The translations under genes and the position numbers were made by a program. DNA of 64,000 nucleotides, from NCBI GenBank assembly GCA_002633025.1, contig NMRB01002303.1, positions 49,657 to 113,656 on the forward strand. The letters are read 5' to 3'. The notes under the pieces are model-generated. The model did not search any database, had not been told where the DNA came from, and saw nothing but the letters and a program-made list of their open reading frames with translations. Position 1 is the stretch's first letter. The number at the start of each line of letters is the position of its first letter. Below are positions 53,851 through 64,000 of this stretch, one piece after another. This stretch comes from Notospermus geniculatus (taxonomy: Eukaryota; Nemertea; Pilidiophora; Heteronemertea; Lineidae).

Positions 53851-55074
53851 GTTGGCCATGATGGTGGAGATAGGGCTGAATACTGCAGGGCCGGCGCGGC
53901 CGGGGTGGTCCCCCCGGGGTATTTACCCCCCTCCCCCCCCCCCAATAATTGTGGGTGATGTGACCTTTTTGGTTGGGGATGCCCTTTTGAAACGGGCACG
54001 CAGATCCCAAAAGGGCACATTGCACGCCCCTCTAAGTGTTATGTCCATGGTCATCCGCCCAGATGCCGGGAAATCGCGTTTCCGGTACTTGTCTTCAGAA
54101 TCAAGATTTTCTCTTTTGCATGGGTCGGTGGTCGGTTCGAACCCCAAATCCCAACATATCAGATCAAATATATCAGATATGGGAAATATTTTATAACAAA
54201 AATCTTCTTGTCCTGTCCTCATAATTCGTTGTGCTTGGAAATTACACTTAACTTAACCTCTCGTTCTGTATGTAGGTGCCCCTCTTGGTGGTGTACCCCC
54301 TCAATGGAAAAGTGGCCGCCCCGGCCCTGTACTGATGACCCAAACTCGTCCCCAGTGGGTTTACGTTCCTCCAACGCCACTGGAAAGGGCTGACGACTTC
54401 AGGAATACTGCGCATGCGCGATATACTAAATTTGAGGCGAGTCACACCGAGGCTGGCACCCGCGGCATGATGTTCCCAACTAAACTATTCGTTTGAAATT
54501 GCTCTAATACTCAAACAACTTCGTGTTTTGGGGGTATTATGGCTTTTTAGGCATATATGATATTTTTCAGTCATCAAAGAACGAAATATTGTGTGAAACA
54601 AACATTTTGGCACGTTGCCAGCGGTTGACCAGAAATTTTGGGCAAGTCGTAGCCCTTGCTAGAGATATCCTCGGATGAGGTAGATCTGGGTACGAGATTA
54701 CTGATGACCAGCGAACCATGCTTCGCCTTCATTTCCGGTGTCTTTTGAACGTTTCGACTTAAAACAATCATTAGAGTAAATTTATTAATCTAATCACGAG
54801 AGAGTCACTCTGAGTTAATTGCTTCACCAACCTCTTAAGGACAGAATTTGAATCGGTCAGAAAAACTCAGCGACACTTGATTCGGTTCTTTGTGATTTCG
54901 CACAGCTACAGCGAATCAACGAACTCGGTCAATGAGATTCTCATTAAGACATCGTGACTTGATTCCCAGCTGGTGTTACTCAAAGCCTTCGCGCTGTCAG
55001 CGGTATACCGTGATCTGTCGCAGAGGTTGTCGAATGCGCCGCTCACCCATCCACGTCGGCCTATACATGTAATA
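53851..55074. other. No gene recognised
   Basis: A C/G-rich tract (53890-53945) and a B-box-like GGTTCGAACCCC at about 54134 without an A box. ORFs at 53852-54445 overlap the low-complexity tract. Confidence 0.35.
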
Positions 55075-55327
55075 GTGAAGTTTCGCAAATCTGACGAAAC
55101 ACAAAGTACGAAATACGAAATTGGATTTCATTTCCATGACGTAATGTATTTCAGGAGATGGTTGCTACCACAAAATGTCCCTGCCGCCAGTGCGTCTTTT
55201 AGCATAATCATAGACCGAGAGAGTTATGGTGAAACCAACCATTTCCTGAAATACATTATGTCATGGAAATGAAGCCCAATTTCGTATTTCGTACTTCGTG
55301 TTTCGTCAGATTTGCGAAACCTCTCTA
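55075..55327. mobile_element. ~253-bp foldback, GTGAAGTTTCGCAAAT ends (copy 2)
   Basis: Same arms as 14806-15208 (TACGAAATACGAAATTGG, GACGTAATGTA, CAGGAGATGGT) but lacking most of the central 150 bp. TA flanks. Confidence 0.85.
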
Positions 55328-55573
55328 CTAACCACGCCCGACGTTGCTCAACTTCAACTTCGGAGGCCAACGCGCCAACCAGGCCAAAAAGGACATCCTC
55401 CATGGCCGGCGGGTTAAGCCGTGCCATGACTGTACAGTTGCTTGAAATAGTTTTTAATGAAAAAACAACTAGAATACCACCTAAGTACATGTACATGTAT
55501 CTATCCTCAACCCTGTCATCAGGTTTCCTGAGCATATCAGCAATTATCATACCTCGCTCCCTTCAAAGAGCGA
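55328..55573. other. No gene recognised between two foldbacks
   Basis: TACATGTACATGTATC at 55487. ORFs on both strands extend out of the adjacent foldback; none is convincing. Confidence 0.3.
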
Positions 55574-55799
55574 AAGGGAGTAAGAAATAAAAGTGGAAAA
55601 TAAGAAGTGGGAAATTTCGGCATTTTGCACGAGTATTTCAAATTCTCAAATTGGGAGAAATTTTGAGAAATATCGCCCGAAAAATCGGACAAAATGTCAT
55701 GATGTCATTTTAAGAAAATTTCTCAAAATGGGAAAAAAATTCGCGCAAAATTCCAAAATTTCCCACTTCTTATTTTCCACTTTTATTTCTTACTCCCTT
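55574..55799. mobile_element. 226-bp foldback, AAGGGAGTAAGAAATAAAAG ends (short form)
   Basis: Near-perfect palindrome with GCGA at both flanks (55570-55573, 55800-55803), a probable 4-5 bp duplication. Parent form of 46531-47163. Confidence 0.9.
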
Positions 55800-56417
55800 G
55801 CGAATGCTAAAAAGCCCTGGCATACTCCAGGATACAGCCATTATAGGGTTAAGACCATCTGCTAGAATTCGGGCTGAACGCCCATTTAGATCCACTCAGA
55901 ACAAATGACCTGAAGGCGCATTGGGACCGAAAGCAATAATTGTATACCAAACATTAATCGTGTGGTTGACGGATGCAGACTACCTATCGGAGCAATCGGT
56001 CTTACGCGCTGGACAAACAAGCACACCATGGAAGAGTTTTTCTCCTCAAATATCTCTCGCCATTTAATTTCCTGCTCACATAAAGGGGTATCGGAAAATT
56101 GCACCAAGACTGTCAAAAACGTGGCTCACTTTGGCCAAGGAGGCATTTCATCAGCTAATAGCTTTTCAAAGATTACTTGCCGACAGTCAACTCCATTTGG
56201 AGCTGTTTTTGTCGGTGCTGATGCTAAAAAGCGGGTGAAGCTGTAAGCAAGAGCATGGAGATGGGGTTTTTCTACCAAAGGGATGTTTATTCCAAAGCTG
56301 ATTTCCGATCCAATCGGTGCAATCGGTGAGCTCTTCCGGTGGAGCTCTTTCCGTTCTAACTGGCAAGGTCAAGTGAAGCAATCAAGTGTGGACTCAATGC
56401 CAACAATATTAATACAG
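55800..56417. other. No gene recognised
   Basis: A 94-codon ORF (55962-56246) has Ser/Lys-rich composition and no motif; no splice sites are convincing. Confidence 0.3.
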
Positions 56418-56590
56418 GTGTAACGTTTTTCAGTGTGGCCGTTTTTCTTTGTGATTCCCATTGTTCGGAACACACTGGGAAACGGACTCGCTGTTTCTCT
56501 GTGTGTCGTTCATTGTCAAGTCGCGGCTTATTCCGTCAATCTATTGTAATGTCACACTGGCACACGGGCCTCACTGAAAAACGTTACACC
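56418..56590. mobile_element. 173-bp foldback, GGTGTAACGTTTTTCAGTG ends
   Basis: GGTGTAACGTTTTTCAGTGT pairs with CACTGAAAAACGTTACACC. The core GTCGCGGCTTATTCCGTC is shared with 29899-30073. This is the most complete copy of the family at 2861-3101. Confidence 0.85.
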
Positions 56591-57706
56591 GGCCTTCCAC
56601 GTGAAAGAAAACTTGCGACAGTTCTGGCAAAACTATCGCAACAAACCTACCGATGGGTCTTCCATGCACGTGAAAGAAAAAGTCAAAAGTCTCTGTCTGC
56701 AAGCTCTTGCAAGTGTAGAGCAAGTTACTGTCGCAAGTTTCTGCCGTTTGGCTCTTCCACGTGAAACAAGATTTACCTGTGTGTCCATTGTCGACGACTG
56801 CCGCGTATTGTTCAAAACGTTTCCAGCCATTTCTAACGAGGAATAGAACAGTAAAAATGTTACATAAGGGATCTGGGAGATTATTTCTCTCAATTAAATT
56901 TTGCCATTTTTACGAGAGTTTTTTTTTGTATTGGTCCGCTAGAACTTTGCTGCCATCTTTTGGCAATACGCGCGGCTGACTGCTCCTATTGTCTGGTAAC
57001 ATGCACTAATGTGTTCATAGAAGTGAAATGTGCATTTAGATCCAGAAACCGAAGTGTTATTTGAGAGAAATTAGGCCGCAAAAATTTGTAAACAAACGGG
57101 CGCCATTTTCCTCGAAAGGGTCTATAGTTACAATGAAGAAACCCTGAAAAAGTAGGAATCGTGCGGCATCCTTTTTTCCATGCACACATCCCGCTTGAAG
57201 CTGTCTGTGTTAAGACAGCCAGTCTTCTTTGCTCGAACCCCACTCTGACTGATCACCCGGATCACAAACTCTTTGTTGACAAGACCACATCGGAGTGTCG
57301 TTTCATCAACGAATCTCCCTCGGTACAACAAAACTCTCCGGGGGTTCCACATGTGAGTACACGGCGGGCAAACCAAACCAATTTCCTGGCTACCGTATAC
57401 TCGATCCTAAGACAAATCAATTTGTATCTTCTTTGAGTGTGGTGTTTACGTCTATCTTATCGATGTCAAAGGGTCCATAGTCTTCCTGTCTCCTTTCTGA
57501 CCTCTGTATGATGAAAGAGGAAAGCATTATATCCCGGGAACTGTAAGTGACCGTATGTTCAATGATAACGGACTGAGGTAAATGGCGGCAGAGACCAAAC
57601 ATATCCGGGATTTATGATCTTACAAGAGTTCTTTTGTTATAAAGGCAACTTTTCGTTGGTCTAGATTTGGGAGGTGGACGGATGAGAAACCTAAGCTGGA
57701 CATGTC
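56591..57706. other. No gene recognised
   Basis: Direct copies of CTTCCACGTGAAA at about 56596 and 56755. ORFs at 56601-56846 and 57161-57436 lack motifs or splice borders. Confidence 0.35.
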
Positions 57707-57831
57707 TAGCTGAACATAACAAAGGATATCCTGCCGAAGCGTGAAAGGCACTTTGTGTCGAGGCAAAGGTAGCTGAACATAACAAAGGATATCCTGCCGA
57801 AGCGTGAAAGGCACTTTGTGTCGAGGCAAAG
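57707..57831. repeat. Two tandem 63-bp units
   Basis: TAGCTGAACATAACAAAGG... is repeated at 57707 and 57770 with almost no differences, implying recent duplication. Confidence 0.9.
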
Positions 57832-58373
57832 GGAGTCCAGCGAGTCCAGTACGGCGAGTCCACTACGGCGATCGAGTGCCCAGTTGCAAAGCAAGTCGCA
57901 ATGCAAAATCAGCTTGAAAATCAATGGTGGATGCCTCAGAAGCAGAGAAGCATGTTCTTAATTGTTTTTAGTAGTTATGTAATAAAGAAATGAACTTTTT
58001 ATGCAAATTAACAGAAAATGGGTCAAAATACATAAAAACGCTGTTTCCGATTACATAACTAGTTAGAAACTATAAAAACATGCTTATTTGATTAAGAGCC
58101 ACCATGTTTCTATCTATTGGTAATACATTTACGGGGTGTAAATCCCATCGTTCAAAAGTTAGCTGTACATCGCATCCCATTCTCCTGTACAACGCTCAGT
58201 CCTGGTCAGTTCTTGGGCCCAATGATAAAGTCAGTGTCCTCAACTTCAAAGTCAATTTTTTGGCGTCTTGCAAAAAATCTTAAAAGCCACCCACCCTAGT
58301 GTGACACAGTGGGGTCCCCTGAACACATTACCAGGGGGCAGCTGGTCCCCCATTTTTGCCCTTTGCCCCCTGG
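57832..58373. other. No gene recognised
   Basis: AGTTGCAAAGCAAGTCGCAA at 57881 recurs as GGTTGCAAAGCAAGTCGCAA at 58450. No coding signal. Confidence 0.3.
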
Positions 58374-58427
58374 GTAGGCGGGGAAAATCGTACAGGGTCC
58401 GGTGGATATGTGACGGGGGCTTTACGA
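58374..58427. mobile_element. Solo right end of the 22.6-kb element family
   Basis: GGGAAAATCGTACAGGGTCC and GGTGGATATGTGAC match the right terminus at 23770-23815 and 63875-63910. The left end is absent. Confidence 0.75.
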
Positions 58428-58480
58428 TCATATTGAATCGCAGGTAGCAGGTTGCAAAGCAAGTCGCAACGCAGTGGATT

Positions 58481-58606
58481 CCGGTGTAGTGAAAACTACT
58501 GCCCTAGATACAGATTGCCCGGTGGGCAATAAAAAAAGGCCTACGGCCGTTTTTTATTGCCCGACCGGGCAATCTGTATCACCGGGCAATGGTTTCTACT
58601 ACACCG
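58481..58606. mobile_element. 126-bp palindrome with GATTGCCCGG core
   Basis: CCGGTGTAGT ends pair. The core GATACAGATTGCCCGGTGGG and GCAATAAAAAAAGGCC is mirrored nearly perfectly around CCTACGG. Confidence 0.9.
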
Positions 58607-58774
58607 GGCTTACACTCGCACTGGCATGACTGGTAGACGTAACAAGCTATCAGGCGGCATACGGCTGATTACATTTCCCCAGCCAACAACGAAACAAACA
58701 ACATCACATTATCCTTTTTTCCGCTCCAATCCCCCATCGCTGCCTCTGTCACATCTATCAAGTCCATGAGTTGA

Positions 58775-59020
58775 CCACGGGCTAATTTTACCCCAAATGT
58801 GATCCATGCTAGGCAGAAAATCGTTGACAATAACGTTTTATTGGCAGCAAAGCAACGACCTGAGGAAATTGTACAATTCTTTCTTATTGACATTTTGACT
58901 GGTAATGTATATCATAAGATTAGAGGGCGATTTGGATCGATACCGTTGACAGCTACAGGAGAACAGCTAGAAAAGATGGTCATACCAATGCAGAGAGTCA
59001 ACCGTAGAACAAAAGTATGA
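58775..59020 (+). CDS. Candidate coding fragment ending ...RVNRRTKV
   Basis: An open frame from about 58775 to TGA at 59018-59020 reads like a folded protein: ANFTPNVIHARQKIV, RPEEIVQFFLIDILTGNVYH, RFGSIPLTATGEQLEKM. It is bounded on the left by an in-frame stop, not a clear acceptor. It may be a terminal exon or a pseudogene piece. The opposite strand (58669-58893) is also open, so orientation is not certain. No family assigned. Confidence 0.3.
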   Translation, partial: PRANFTPNVIHARQKIVDNNVLLAAKQRPEEIVQFFLIDILTGNVYHKIRGRFGSIPLTATGEQLEKMVIPMQRVNRRTKV

Positions 59021-59141
59021 AAAACTGACTCAAAGCCTGAAGTAGACTCCACAAGCCGGCTTTCAGTAACCTCAGGAGACTGGGTGTCAGTCAGTTGACC
59101 AATAGGAGTCACTACGGTCCAATTCAATGCCTAGCGGACCN

Positions 59142-59640
59142 CATGTGTCTGTACTACCTCATACTTCGTACGCACAAACCCATGGAGAACTTCGCCAGGA
59201 TTTCTGTTTCTCTCGCACCTCGAGTTGCGGTGCACCAATCAGAATACTTGTTAGCCAACCTCGCTCCCAGGTTGGCAACAAGCCAATTAAACCGACCGCT
59301 GTGTATTTTGTGGTTGGAAAGTAGTAGGAACGAGGATGGTGAACTATTCTATCAATTGCGATTTACCCACTACTCGCATGAACTATGCTGTTGAACAAAA
59401 ATACCAACAATTTCTAAACCAGAGATGGTAGATGTACAGAAAAACTGACGTGGTATTTAGAAATGTTCAGGTTTACTAAAAATGTTGACGATCTATGATG
59501 AAAAACGAAAACTAACGGCGGGAGTCAGTCCACAAACAGGAACATCCGGTTGGAAAAAGCTTCCCACAGCGAAGTTCGTCAAGGGTTTGTGCGAGCGTAG
59601 TCGGAGGGCGGAGCGAGTCACAACCCTTGAGTAGTCAAGA
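59142..59640. mobile_element. Dispersed element (copy 2), inverted relative to 53332-53850
   Basis: CATGTGTCTGTACTACCTC to CACAACCCTTGAGTAGTCAAG. The unresolved base at 59141 lies exactly at its left end, suggesting an assembly join. Confidence 0.85.
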
Positions 59641-60043
59641 TGGGCCTTTACTTGCTTCAATTGTGTTTCTGGTTTGTCAGGCACACCAGTACCGCGAGCT
59701 CCTCCACAATATACATGTAGCTCCCTACGGCATCAGCATCTATTCTTTTTAAGGAGGGAATGAAAAGAAGAAGGAAACGTAAGCACAATGTTAGCTGATA
59801 CCGAGTGCTTTTCAGGGACATCTCGGTATCCTTGCATAGATATTCTATACGCCCTCAAACGTTGCCTGTTCACTTGGTTTGGCACTGCTGGTTTTTCTGA
59901 TAAAATGACACTGTTGTGCTACCAGATACCTTGAAGAAGGGAAACCGTGGAAGTGCAGCAATGAAAAAGTCTATGTTTGCATTGAGATAGGCCTATGCAT
60001 AGGAAAAGATCACAAACATTACTTTTCTCTCATCGCAACTTAA

Positions 60044-60327
60044 AGGTGCTCTAGTTCGAATTGTAAACATTACGGTCTGTTTATTTACATGGTTGATTAT
60101 AATAGTTATTTTTCCTCGGACAGGTGGCAGCACCATGTATACCAAAACATTAATGTTATCTATTTTTATATCTATCTTGAAAGTGAAATATATTTTTGAT
60201 TTTACGCTCAAAAACAAACAAAAAGTTGTGAAAGGCGAGATTTAATTCGATTTTATCTGATTTGTTAGTACCAGAAGTTGACAATAGGTGGCACACCGTA
60301 ATGTTTACAATTTGAACTAGAGCACCT
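60044..60327. mobile_element. TTAA-type foldback, family AGGTGCTCTAGTTCGAATTG
   Basis: AGGTGCTCTAGTTCGAATTG plus TAAACATTACGGT, inverse at the right end; perfect TTAA at 60040-60043 and 60328-60331. Confidence 0.9.
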
Positions 60328-60456
60328 TTAAGAAAGAGAAATAGCGATCTTTGAGAGGGGGCAACGAAAGCTGTTATCGACAACCTTAAACAACTATTGG
60401 TAATTTACAGTCATGTACGTGTTGTTTGTTCCCGTTGGTTTTCCCTTTGTTGCCAG

Positions 60457-60639
60457 ATAGATATACATCACTGCCCAAGGTTAGAACATGTTGAAGTGGC
60501 AGACAGGTACAAGGCATTTGACACCACTTATCTTCTCCTGGGAAGAGAAAGCTGCCAAGGACTAAACGTTGCTCTGTCGGAGTTTCCGGCTCTTCACAGG
60601 TTTAGCGTCTCTCAAGAAATACTGAGTCACGTGCCGTGA
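60457..60639 (+). CDS. Candidate terminal exon, leucine-rich-repeat-like
   Basis: The acceptor has a good pyrimidine tract (GGTTTTCCCTTTGTTGCCAG) and the frame runs 60 codons to TGA at 60637. HHCPRLEHVEVADRYK resembles the CPxLxxLxL step of F-box/LRR-type repeats, and LNVALSEFPALHRFSVS could be a further repeat. No upstream exon recognised. A chance ORF is not excluded. Confidence 0.35.
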   Translation: MDIHHCPRLEHVEVADRYKAFDTTYLLLGRESCQGLNVALSEFPALHRFSVSQEILSHVP

Positions 60640-60697
60640 GCTCTAACTCCACCAGGGTCTAGCGCCTCTCAGTATCATCCTGGATGAGGATATACCA

Positions 60698-60772
60698 GAG
60701 GTTCTGAGCATTCGCTCCCTTCGTCACCGCACGGAATGTATGCGGTGACGCAGGAAGCGAGCATTAAGAACC
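60698..60772. repeat. 75-bp hairpin
   Basis: GAGCATTCGCTCCCTTCGTC, then ACCGCA, pairs with TGCGGTGACGCAGGAAGCG and AGCATTAAGAA. Confidence 0.8.
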
Positions 60773-60828
60773 ACTGCAGGTCCAACCTGTATTCGCGAAT
60801 GAAACACTAATCACCAGGGAGTTTTCGT

Positions 60829-60942
60829 AAAGCCCCCGAAACGCCAACGCGAACGCCAAACCCATTGTTCGATGCCACGAAGAGAGCACCGAACAAAAGG
60901 ATAGATGTTCGCGTTTGCGTTTCGAGGGCTTTGCGAAAACTC
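60829..60942. mobile_element. 114-bp palindromic element, TAAAGCCCCCGAAACG
   Basis: GAGTTTTCGTAAAGCCCCCG then AAACGCCAACGCGAACG, mirrored to the right. Resembles the TAAAG group, but the pairing extends beyond TAAAG. Confidence 0.8.
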
Positions 60943-61238
60943 TATACTATCCTTGCATCGAAGCAAATCAGATGATGTCGAATGGGGAGCACCATTTGGT
61001 CACATGATGACTTATAGAGCAGAGGTGACACCTATAGAGGCTCATTGTTCGAGAGATGCGGTTCACCAAGCACGGCCAATCACACCTTGAATCGTCATGA
61101 ATAATAGGTGGCATCTGTGTACTATAAGTTCAAACCCACGCGTATATTCTCGCGTGATCTGCTTCACCGTTGTTCCCCATTGAAACATTGGAACAGATAT
61201 TAGTCGAAAGCATTGAAAACCACGCAACTCACTCTTAA

Positions 61239-61594
61239 GCCTCGTTTATGTCGCCCTTGCGTACAGTCAGAACTAGTTGGCAACTGATAATCGGCGCGTA
61301 ATTGGAACTAATTAGTCACAACTACAAGGTGACATAAGCTCTCGGGCGTCAGCGAGTAACTGGTTGCCAACTAGTTGCAAACTAAAAATATCCAGATCCT
61401 GAAAGTCGCACAAGTTCAACTTACTTAAAATCAAAAGAAATCTGTGTCGACATAAGCACTCAAAAGACGGCGATAAACTAGTTCCAGGTAGTTGCGACCG
61501 ATCGGTATTTTTCTAGTCGGTGGCGACATAAGTTTACAGTTGCAACTAGTTGACGCTATTTCTATCACAGCGTAGGGCGACATAACCAAGGCTT
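61239..61594. mobile_element. TAAAG-type element, family GCCTCGTTTATGTCGCCC
   Basis: TTAA at 61235; GCCTCGTTTATGTCGCCCTT mirrored by AGGGCGACATAACCAAGGC. The interior repeats AACTAGTTG palindromes (for example CAACTAGTTGCAAACT, TTGCAACTAGTTGACG). Confidence 0.85.
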
Positions 61595-61596
61595 TA

Positions 61597-63168
61597 CTGG
61601 CTCCGCCAACGGCGGAACGATCCAAAGACCTAGGGCGGCTATCAACACGAATGCTGGAAGAGCTCGGCGAGGTAATGACAGTTCCCGAAGCATCGCGATT
61701 TCAGCCGGCCTTAAACCAGATCGAAAGCCATCAACAGAGCTTCATCATTATCCAAATCGAAGCAAGGTACCTGCTTCCTGAACTGTGCGCGAACATCTCA
61801 ACTGTGCCGTACCTAATCTTTCACCAACTAACCAGCTCGCGTTTTCACTCCAGCAGATTTATTATCATTCGAACCAATGCTGGGGGCAGAGGCCAATTGC
61901 CTCCCTGCCGATGTTCCAACGAAATAAATCCTTCAAACCTGGCGTCTTAATCTTTTGTTTAGAGACATTTGTACCTTGAAATCAATTTCCCGCTCTTGGA
62001 ACAATATTCCTGGAGGTTCATTCGGAAATATACTAGTAGTGTAATCACTCACTTGATGCGAGCAGTGTGGATGAGCCTACATGTATCTGACGTGAACGTG
62101 AAATAGAGATTGCTTTCTTCCGGCAAGTTCCCGTGGAGAACCTGTTTTGGTTTTCATAAAACTCAGTTTGAAACAGGTACAAAGGCCTTGTTCTTACTTG
62201 CTGCGGGCGAATCTTGACATTTCGGGCGATGTTTCAACTGTAAGAATGAAAACTTCGCAAACACAAACGTGATCTTGAGCTGCTAGTTAGCCGGAGTCGA
62301 CGCTATTCAATTATGTTGTTGATGAAACCAGGAGCCTTAGGCCTAATAGTCTACTCATTTGAAGATGTTAAATCAAGTTGTTATACGGACTCCCAGCGAG
62401 CTGAACTCCCGGCAAAAGAAAGTCATTGTGTCCACACAGGCTGCGCTGCGCGAGGCTGATTGTGCGAGACTGATTATGCACAGACCTGTGTAGCCGTGGA
62501 ACGCATCACATCGGCCAGATTTGGCCGAGGTGTACGTCCGCGACCTCATTACAGCGTAGGAATCTTGGTCGAAAAATAAATCCGTGTTATTGGCTTAACA
62601 CTCCTTTGTTTGATGCAAAAATATTTACAGATTTTTCGTGAATAATTTTATAGCAAGTAACAAATCTCATAATAAACGAGGTTTATAGGTATTTTGATCC
62701 TAGAAACTACAGGGATCGAGGGATCACATGATCAGCCAAGAAAGTAGTTCACCCGACGCCATTTTGAATACCCAAATCCTGTGAGCACGGCGTAATGGCG
62801 TAACAGATTGGTGCGAGGTATAGCGCATTCTGTTGTAACAATGAAAGAAAGTATCCAGCTTAGATGGAACATCATATACACCAGCCCAGTTGATTAACTT
62901 TCGAGTGGGCGGCTGCCACGACTGCCCCTTTATGCATCAAAACAGCCTTTAGCCAAGAGTATTGCTGACAAGAAAGCAAAAGACTGTTGCACGTCTATCC
63001 CTAAAGGATAACGATCGCTAACCACTCCCAAACAAGCAAAGGCACGTATATTTTTCTCTCTCTATCCTTCTGCTGGATTTACCAGCCCACGAGAACCGCA
63101 GATCGGCTGAGATGGCTTAGCCTAATACCTTTGGTAATAACTCAAATACCTTTTACCATTTTTACCAG
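61597..63168. other. No feature recognised
   Basis: About 1.6 kb without strong repeats. The ORF at 61651-61950 is not convincing. Confidence 0.4.
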
Positions 63169-63252
63169 AACACCGATATCAAACGGTTTGAGAGAGCCAT
63201 TCCGAGCTACAGAAGCTTACAGGAAGTATGAATTACCTCTATTACAAAGCTG
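63169..63252 (+). CDS. Candidate internal coding exon (28 codons)
   Basis: Acceptor CCTTTTACCATTTTTACCAG and consensus donor GCTG/GTGAGT enclose 84 bp. The frame without a stop reads TPISNGLREPFRATEAYRKY and on to LPLLQS. One base is carried in and two out, as for 52312-52464. Protein not recognised. Confidence 0.35.
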
Positions 63253-63698
63253 GTGAGTCTACCGCTGAGTTGCACAAAATCGTTCTGTGCAATTTACTCC
63301 TCATTGTCTTAAAGACGCCAAGAGCCAAGAGCAAGATCCAACGGGAGCGATTTCAAATAATACAATCAAGAGCAATTTCAAAAGACAACTGCGAACAAGC
63401 AATGTAAATTCTAATCTTTGATCGATGTTCTTCAAGGGGGTGATGTGAGCATCCTTGAACTCTATTGTCCTTGGCTCCACGATCTCAGCGTGCTGCTCTC
63501 TAATCTACTCCTATTTCAAATTAGACCTAAATTTTCCATTAAGCCACTCTCTGATCTAAGTATTTATCTTTGAAGGTTGTTTGTCGGGACTTCCCTGCTA
63601 TTGCCGCAGCGGAAGTGGCAAAAAGTGTCATCTACTGGGTGACGATCAATTTGAGATACCGTATTGATAAGAAAACCCGATAGTTTTCACGGTACATA
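63253..63698. other. No feature recognised
   Basis: AT-rich, with no inverted repeats or exons seen. Confidence 0.35.
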
Positions 63699-63917
63699 GC
63701 CCCAGTCACATATCCACTCCGGGGCCCGTACGGCGAGTAAAAACAGACATTTTGGCCAATTTCTACGGTGCCCAGTTTGATCCAGCCTGCTTTCCGCCTA
63801 TCTATTGAGGCGATTTCGGCATGATTCATCTTAGATCCGAGTTTCAGTCTCTAAAATCCACAGCAAGCCGCTGGGTGGGGAAAATCGTACGGGGCCCGGT
63901 GCATTTGTGACCTAGGC
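63699..63917. mobile_element. 219-bp internally deleted copy of the 22.6-kb element
   Basis: The left end GTCACATATCCACTCCGGGG plus GCGAGTAAAAACAGACATTT matches block A. The right end CAGCAAGCCGCTGGGTGGGG plus GGTGCATTTGTGACCTAGGC matches block B'. About 60 bp of unrelated filler lies between. Confidence 0.85.
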
Positions 63918-64000
63918 TTAAACCGTCTCAGAACAGGGTAATGCCGACTCGGCAAACATCTGAGAAGATTAAGTCAGTCAGAGCCAAAGACGAATGTGAA

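Noticed and set aside
53616-54020. 134-codon minus-strand ORF
   Set aside because: The same reading recurs in the inverted repeat copy at 59.1 kb and reaches into a poly-C/G tract; repeat-derived.
54130-54145. GGTTCGAACCCC as a tRNA B box
   Set aside because: No A box at the required distance upstream and no cloverleaf can be drawn.

Overview
The window looks like nuclear DNA of a marine invertebrate, most likely an invertebrate deuterostome (echinoderm, hemichordate or cephalochordate grade); I cannot name a species. Reasons: genes are sparse and split by introns with canonical GT/AG borders; the clearest protein signal is the first exon of a peptide-type GPCR; TACATGTA and AGGCCTAGGC words are frequent; most of the sequence is palindromic (foldback) non-autonomous DNA transposons. 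There is no operon, bacterial gene or CRISPR array. One assembly gap (49693-50087) and two single Ns (36017, 59141) are present.

Genes. A two-exon small tail-anchored membrane protein (98 aa; 889-1013 and 1624-1795) lies at the left end. An intronless 305-aa type II membrane protein that looks like a Golgi glycosyltransferase is at 4419-5336. The first coding exon of a neuromedin-U/pyrokinin-like GPCR is at about 18856-19162; its later exons are not in the window as far as I can see. Weaker exon candidates with good splice borders or protein-like reading are at 4196-4258, 52312-52464, 58775-59020, 60457-60639 and 63169-63252. Everything else coding-like is uncertain.

Repeats, left to right. 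0.4-9 kb: a 130-bp satellite carrying TCAAGGTCA words, a nested foldback at 2.9 kb, large hairpins at 3.1-3.7 and 5.85-6.34 kb, and a 580-bp foldback at 7.8-8.4 kb with iterated CCGCGG palindromes. 9.9-13.2 kb: a tandem duplication of about 1.9 kb whose units carry a CCAAT/GC-box/TATA promoter-like module, found a third time at 40.7-41.06 kb. 14-18 kb: several MITEs, one with a perfect 9-bp target-site duplication. 19.5-20 kb, 29.0-29.4 kb and 47.7-48.5 kb: back-to-back foldback elements that share single TTAA/CTAA junctions. 22.6-23.8 kb: a GC-rich element interrupted by an inverted copy of itself. 33.5-35.3 kb: two inverted copies of one foldback family flanking a 163-codon ORF. 41.1 kb: a tRNA-derived SINE. 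48.7-49.7 kb: an AACCCAACA-iterated foldback running into the gap. 51.1-51.9 kb: a 23-bp satellite with a higher-order period of about 314 bp. 52.5-53.2 kb: a second copy of the 9-bp-TSD MITE, interrupted by another element with a 3-bp TTA duplication.

The most interesting theme is about twenty unrelated-looking palindromic families whose termini begin TAAAG and which sit in TTAA-like sites, often stacked end to end. No matching transposase is visible in the window.
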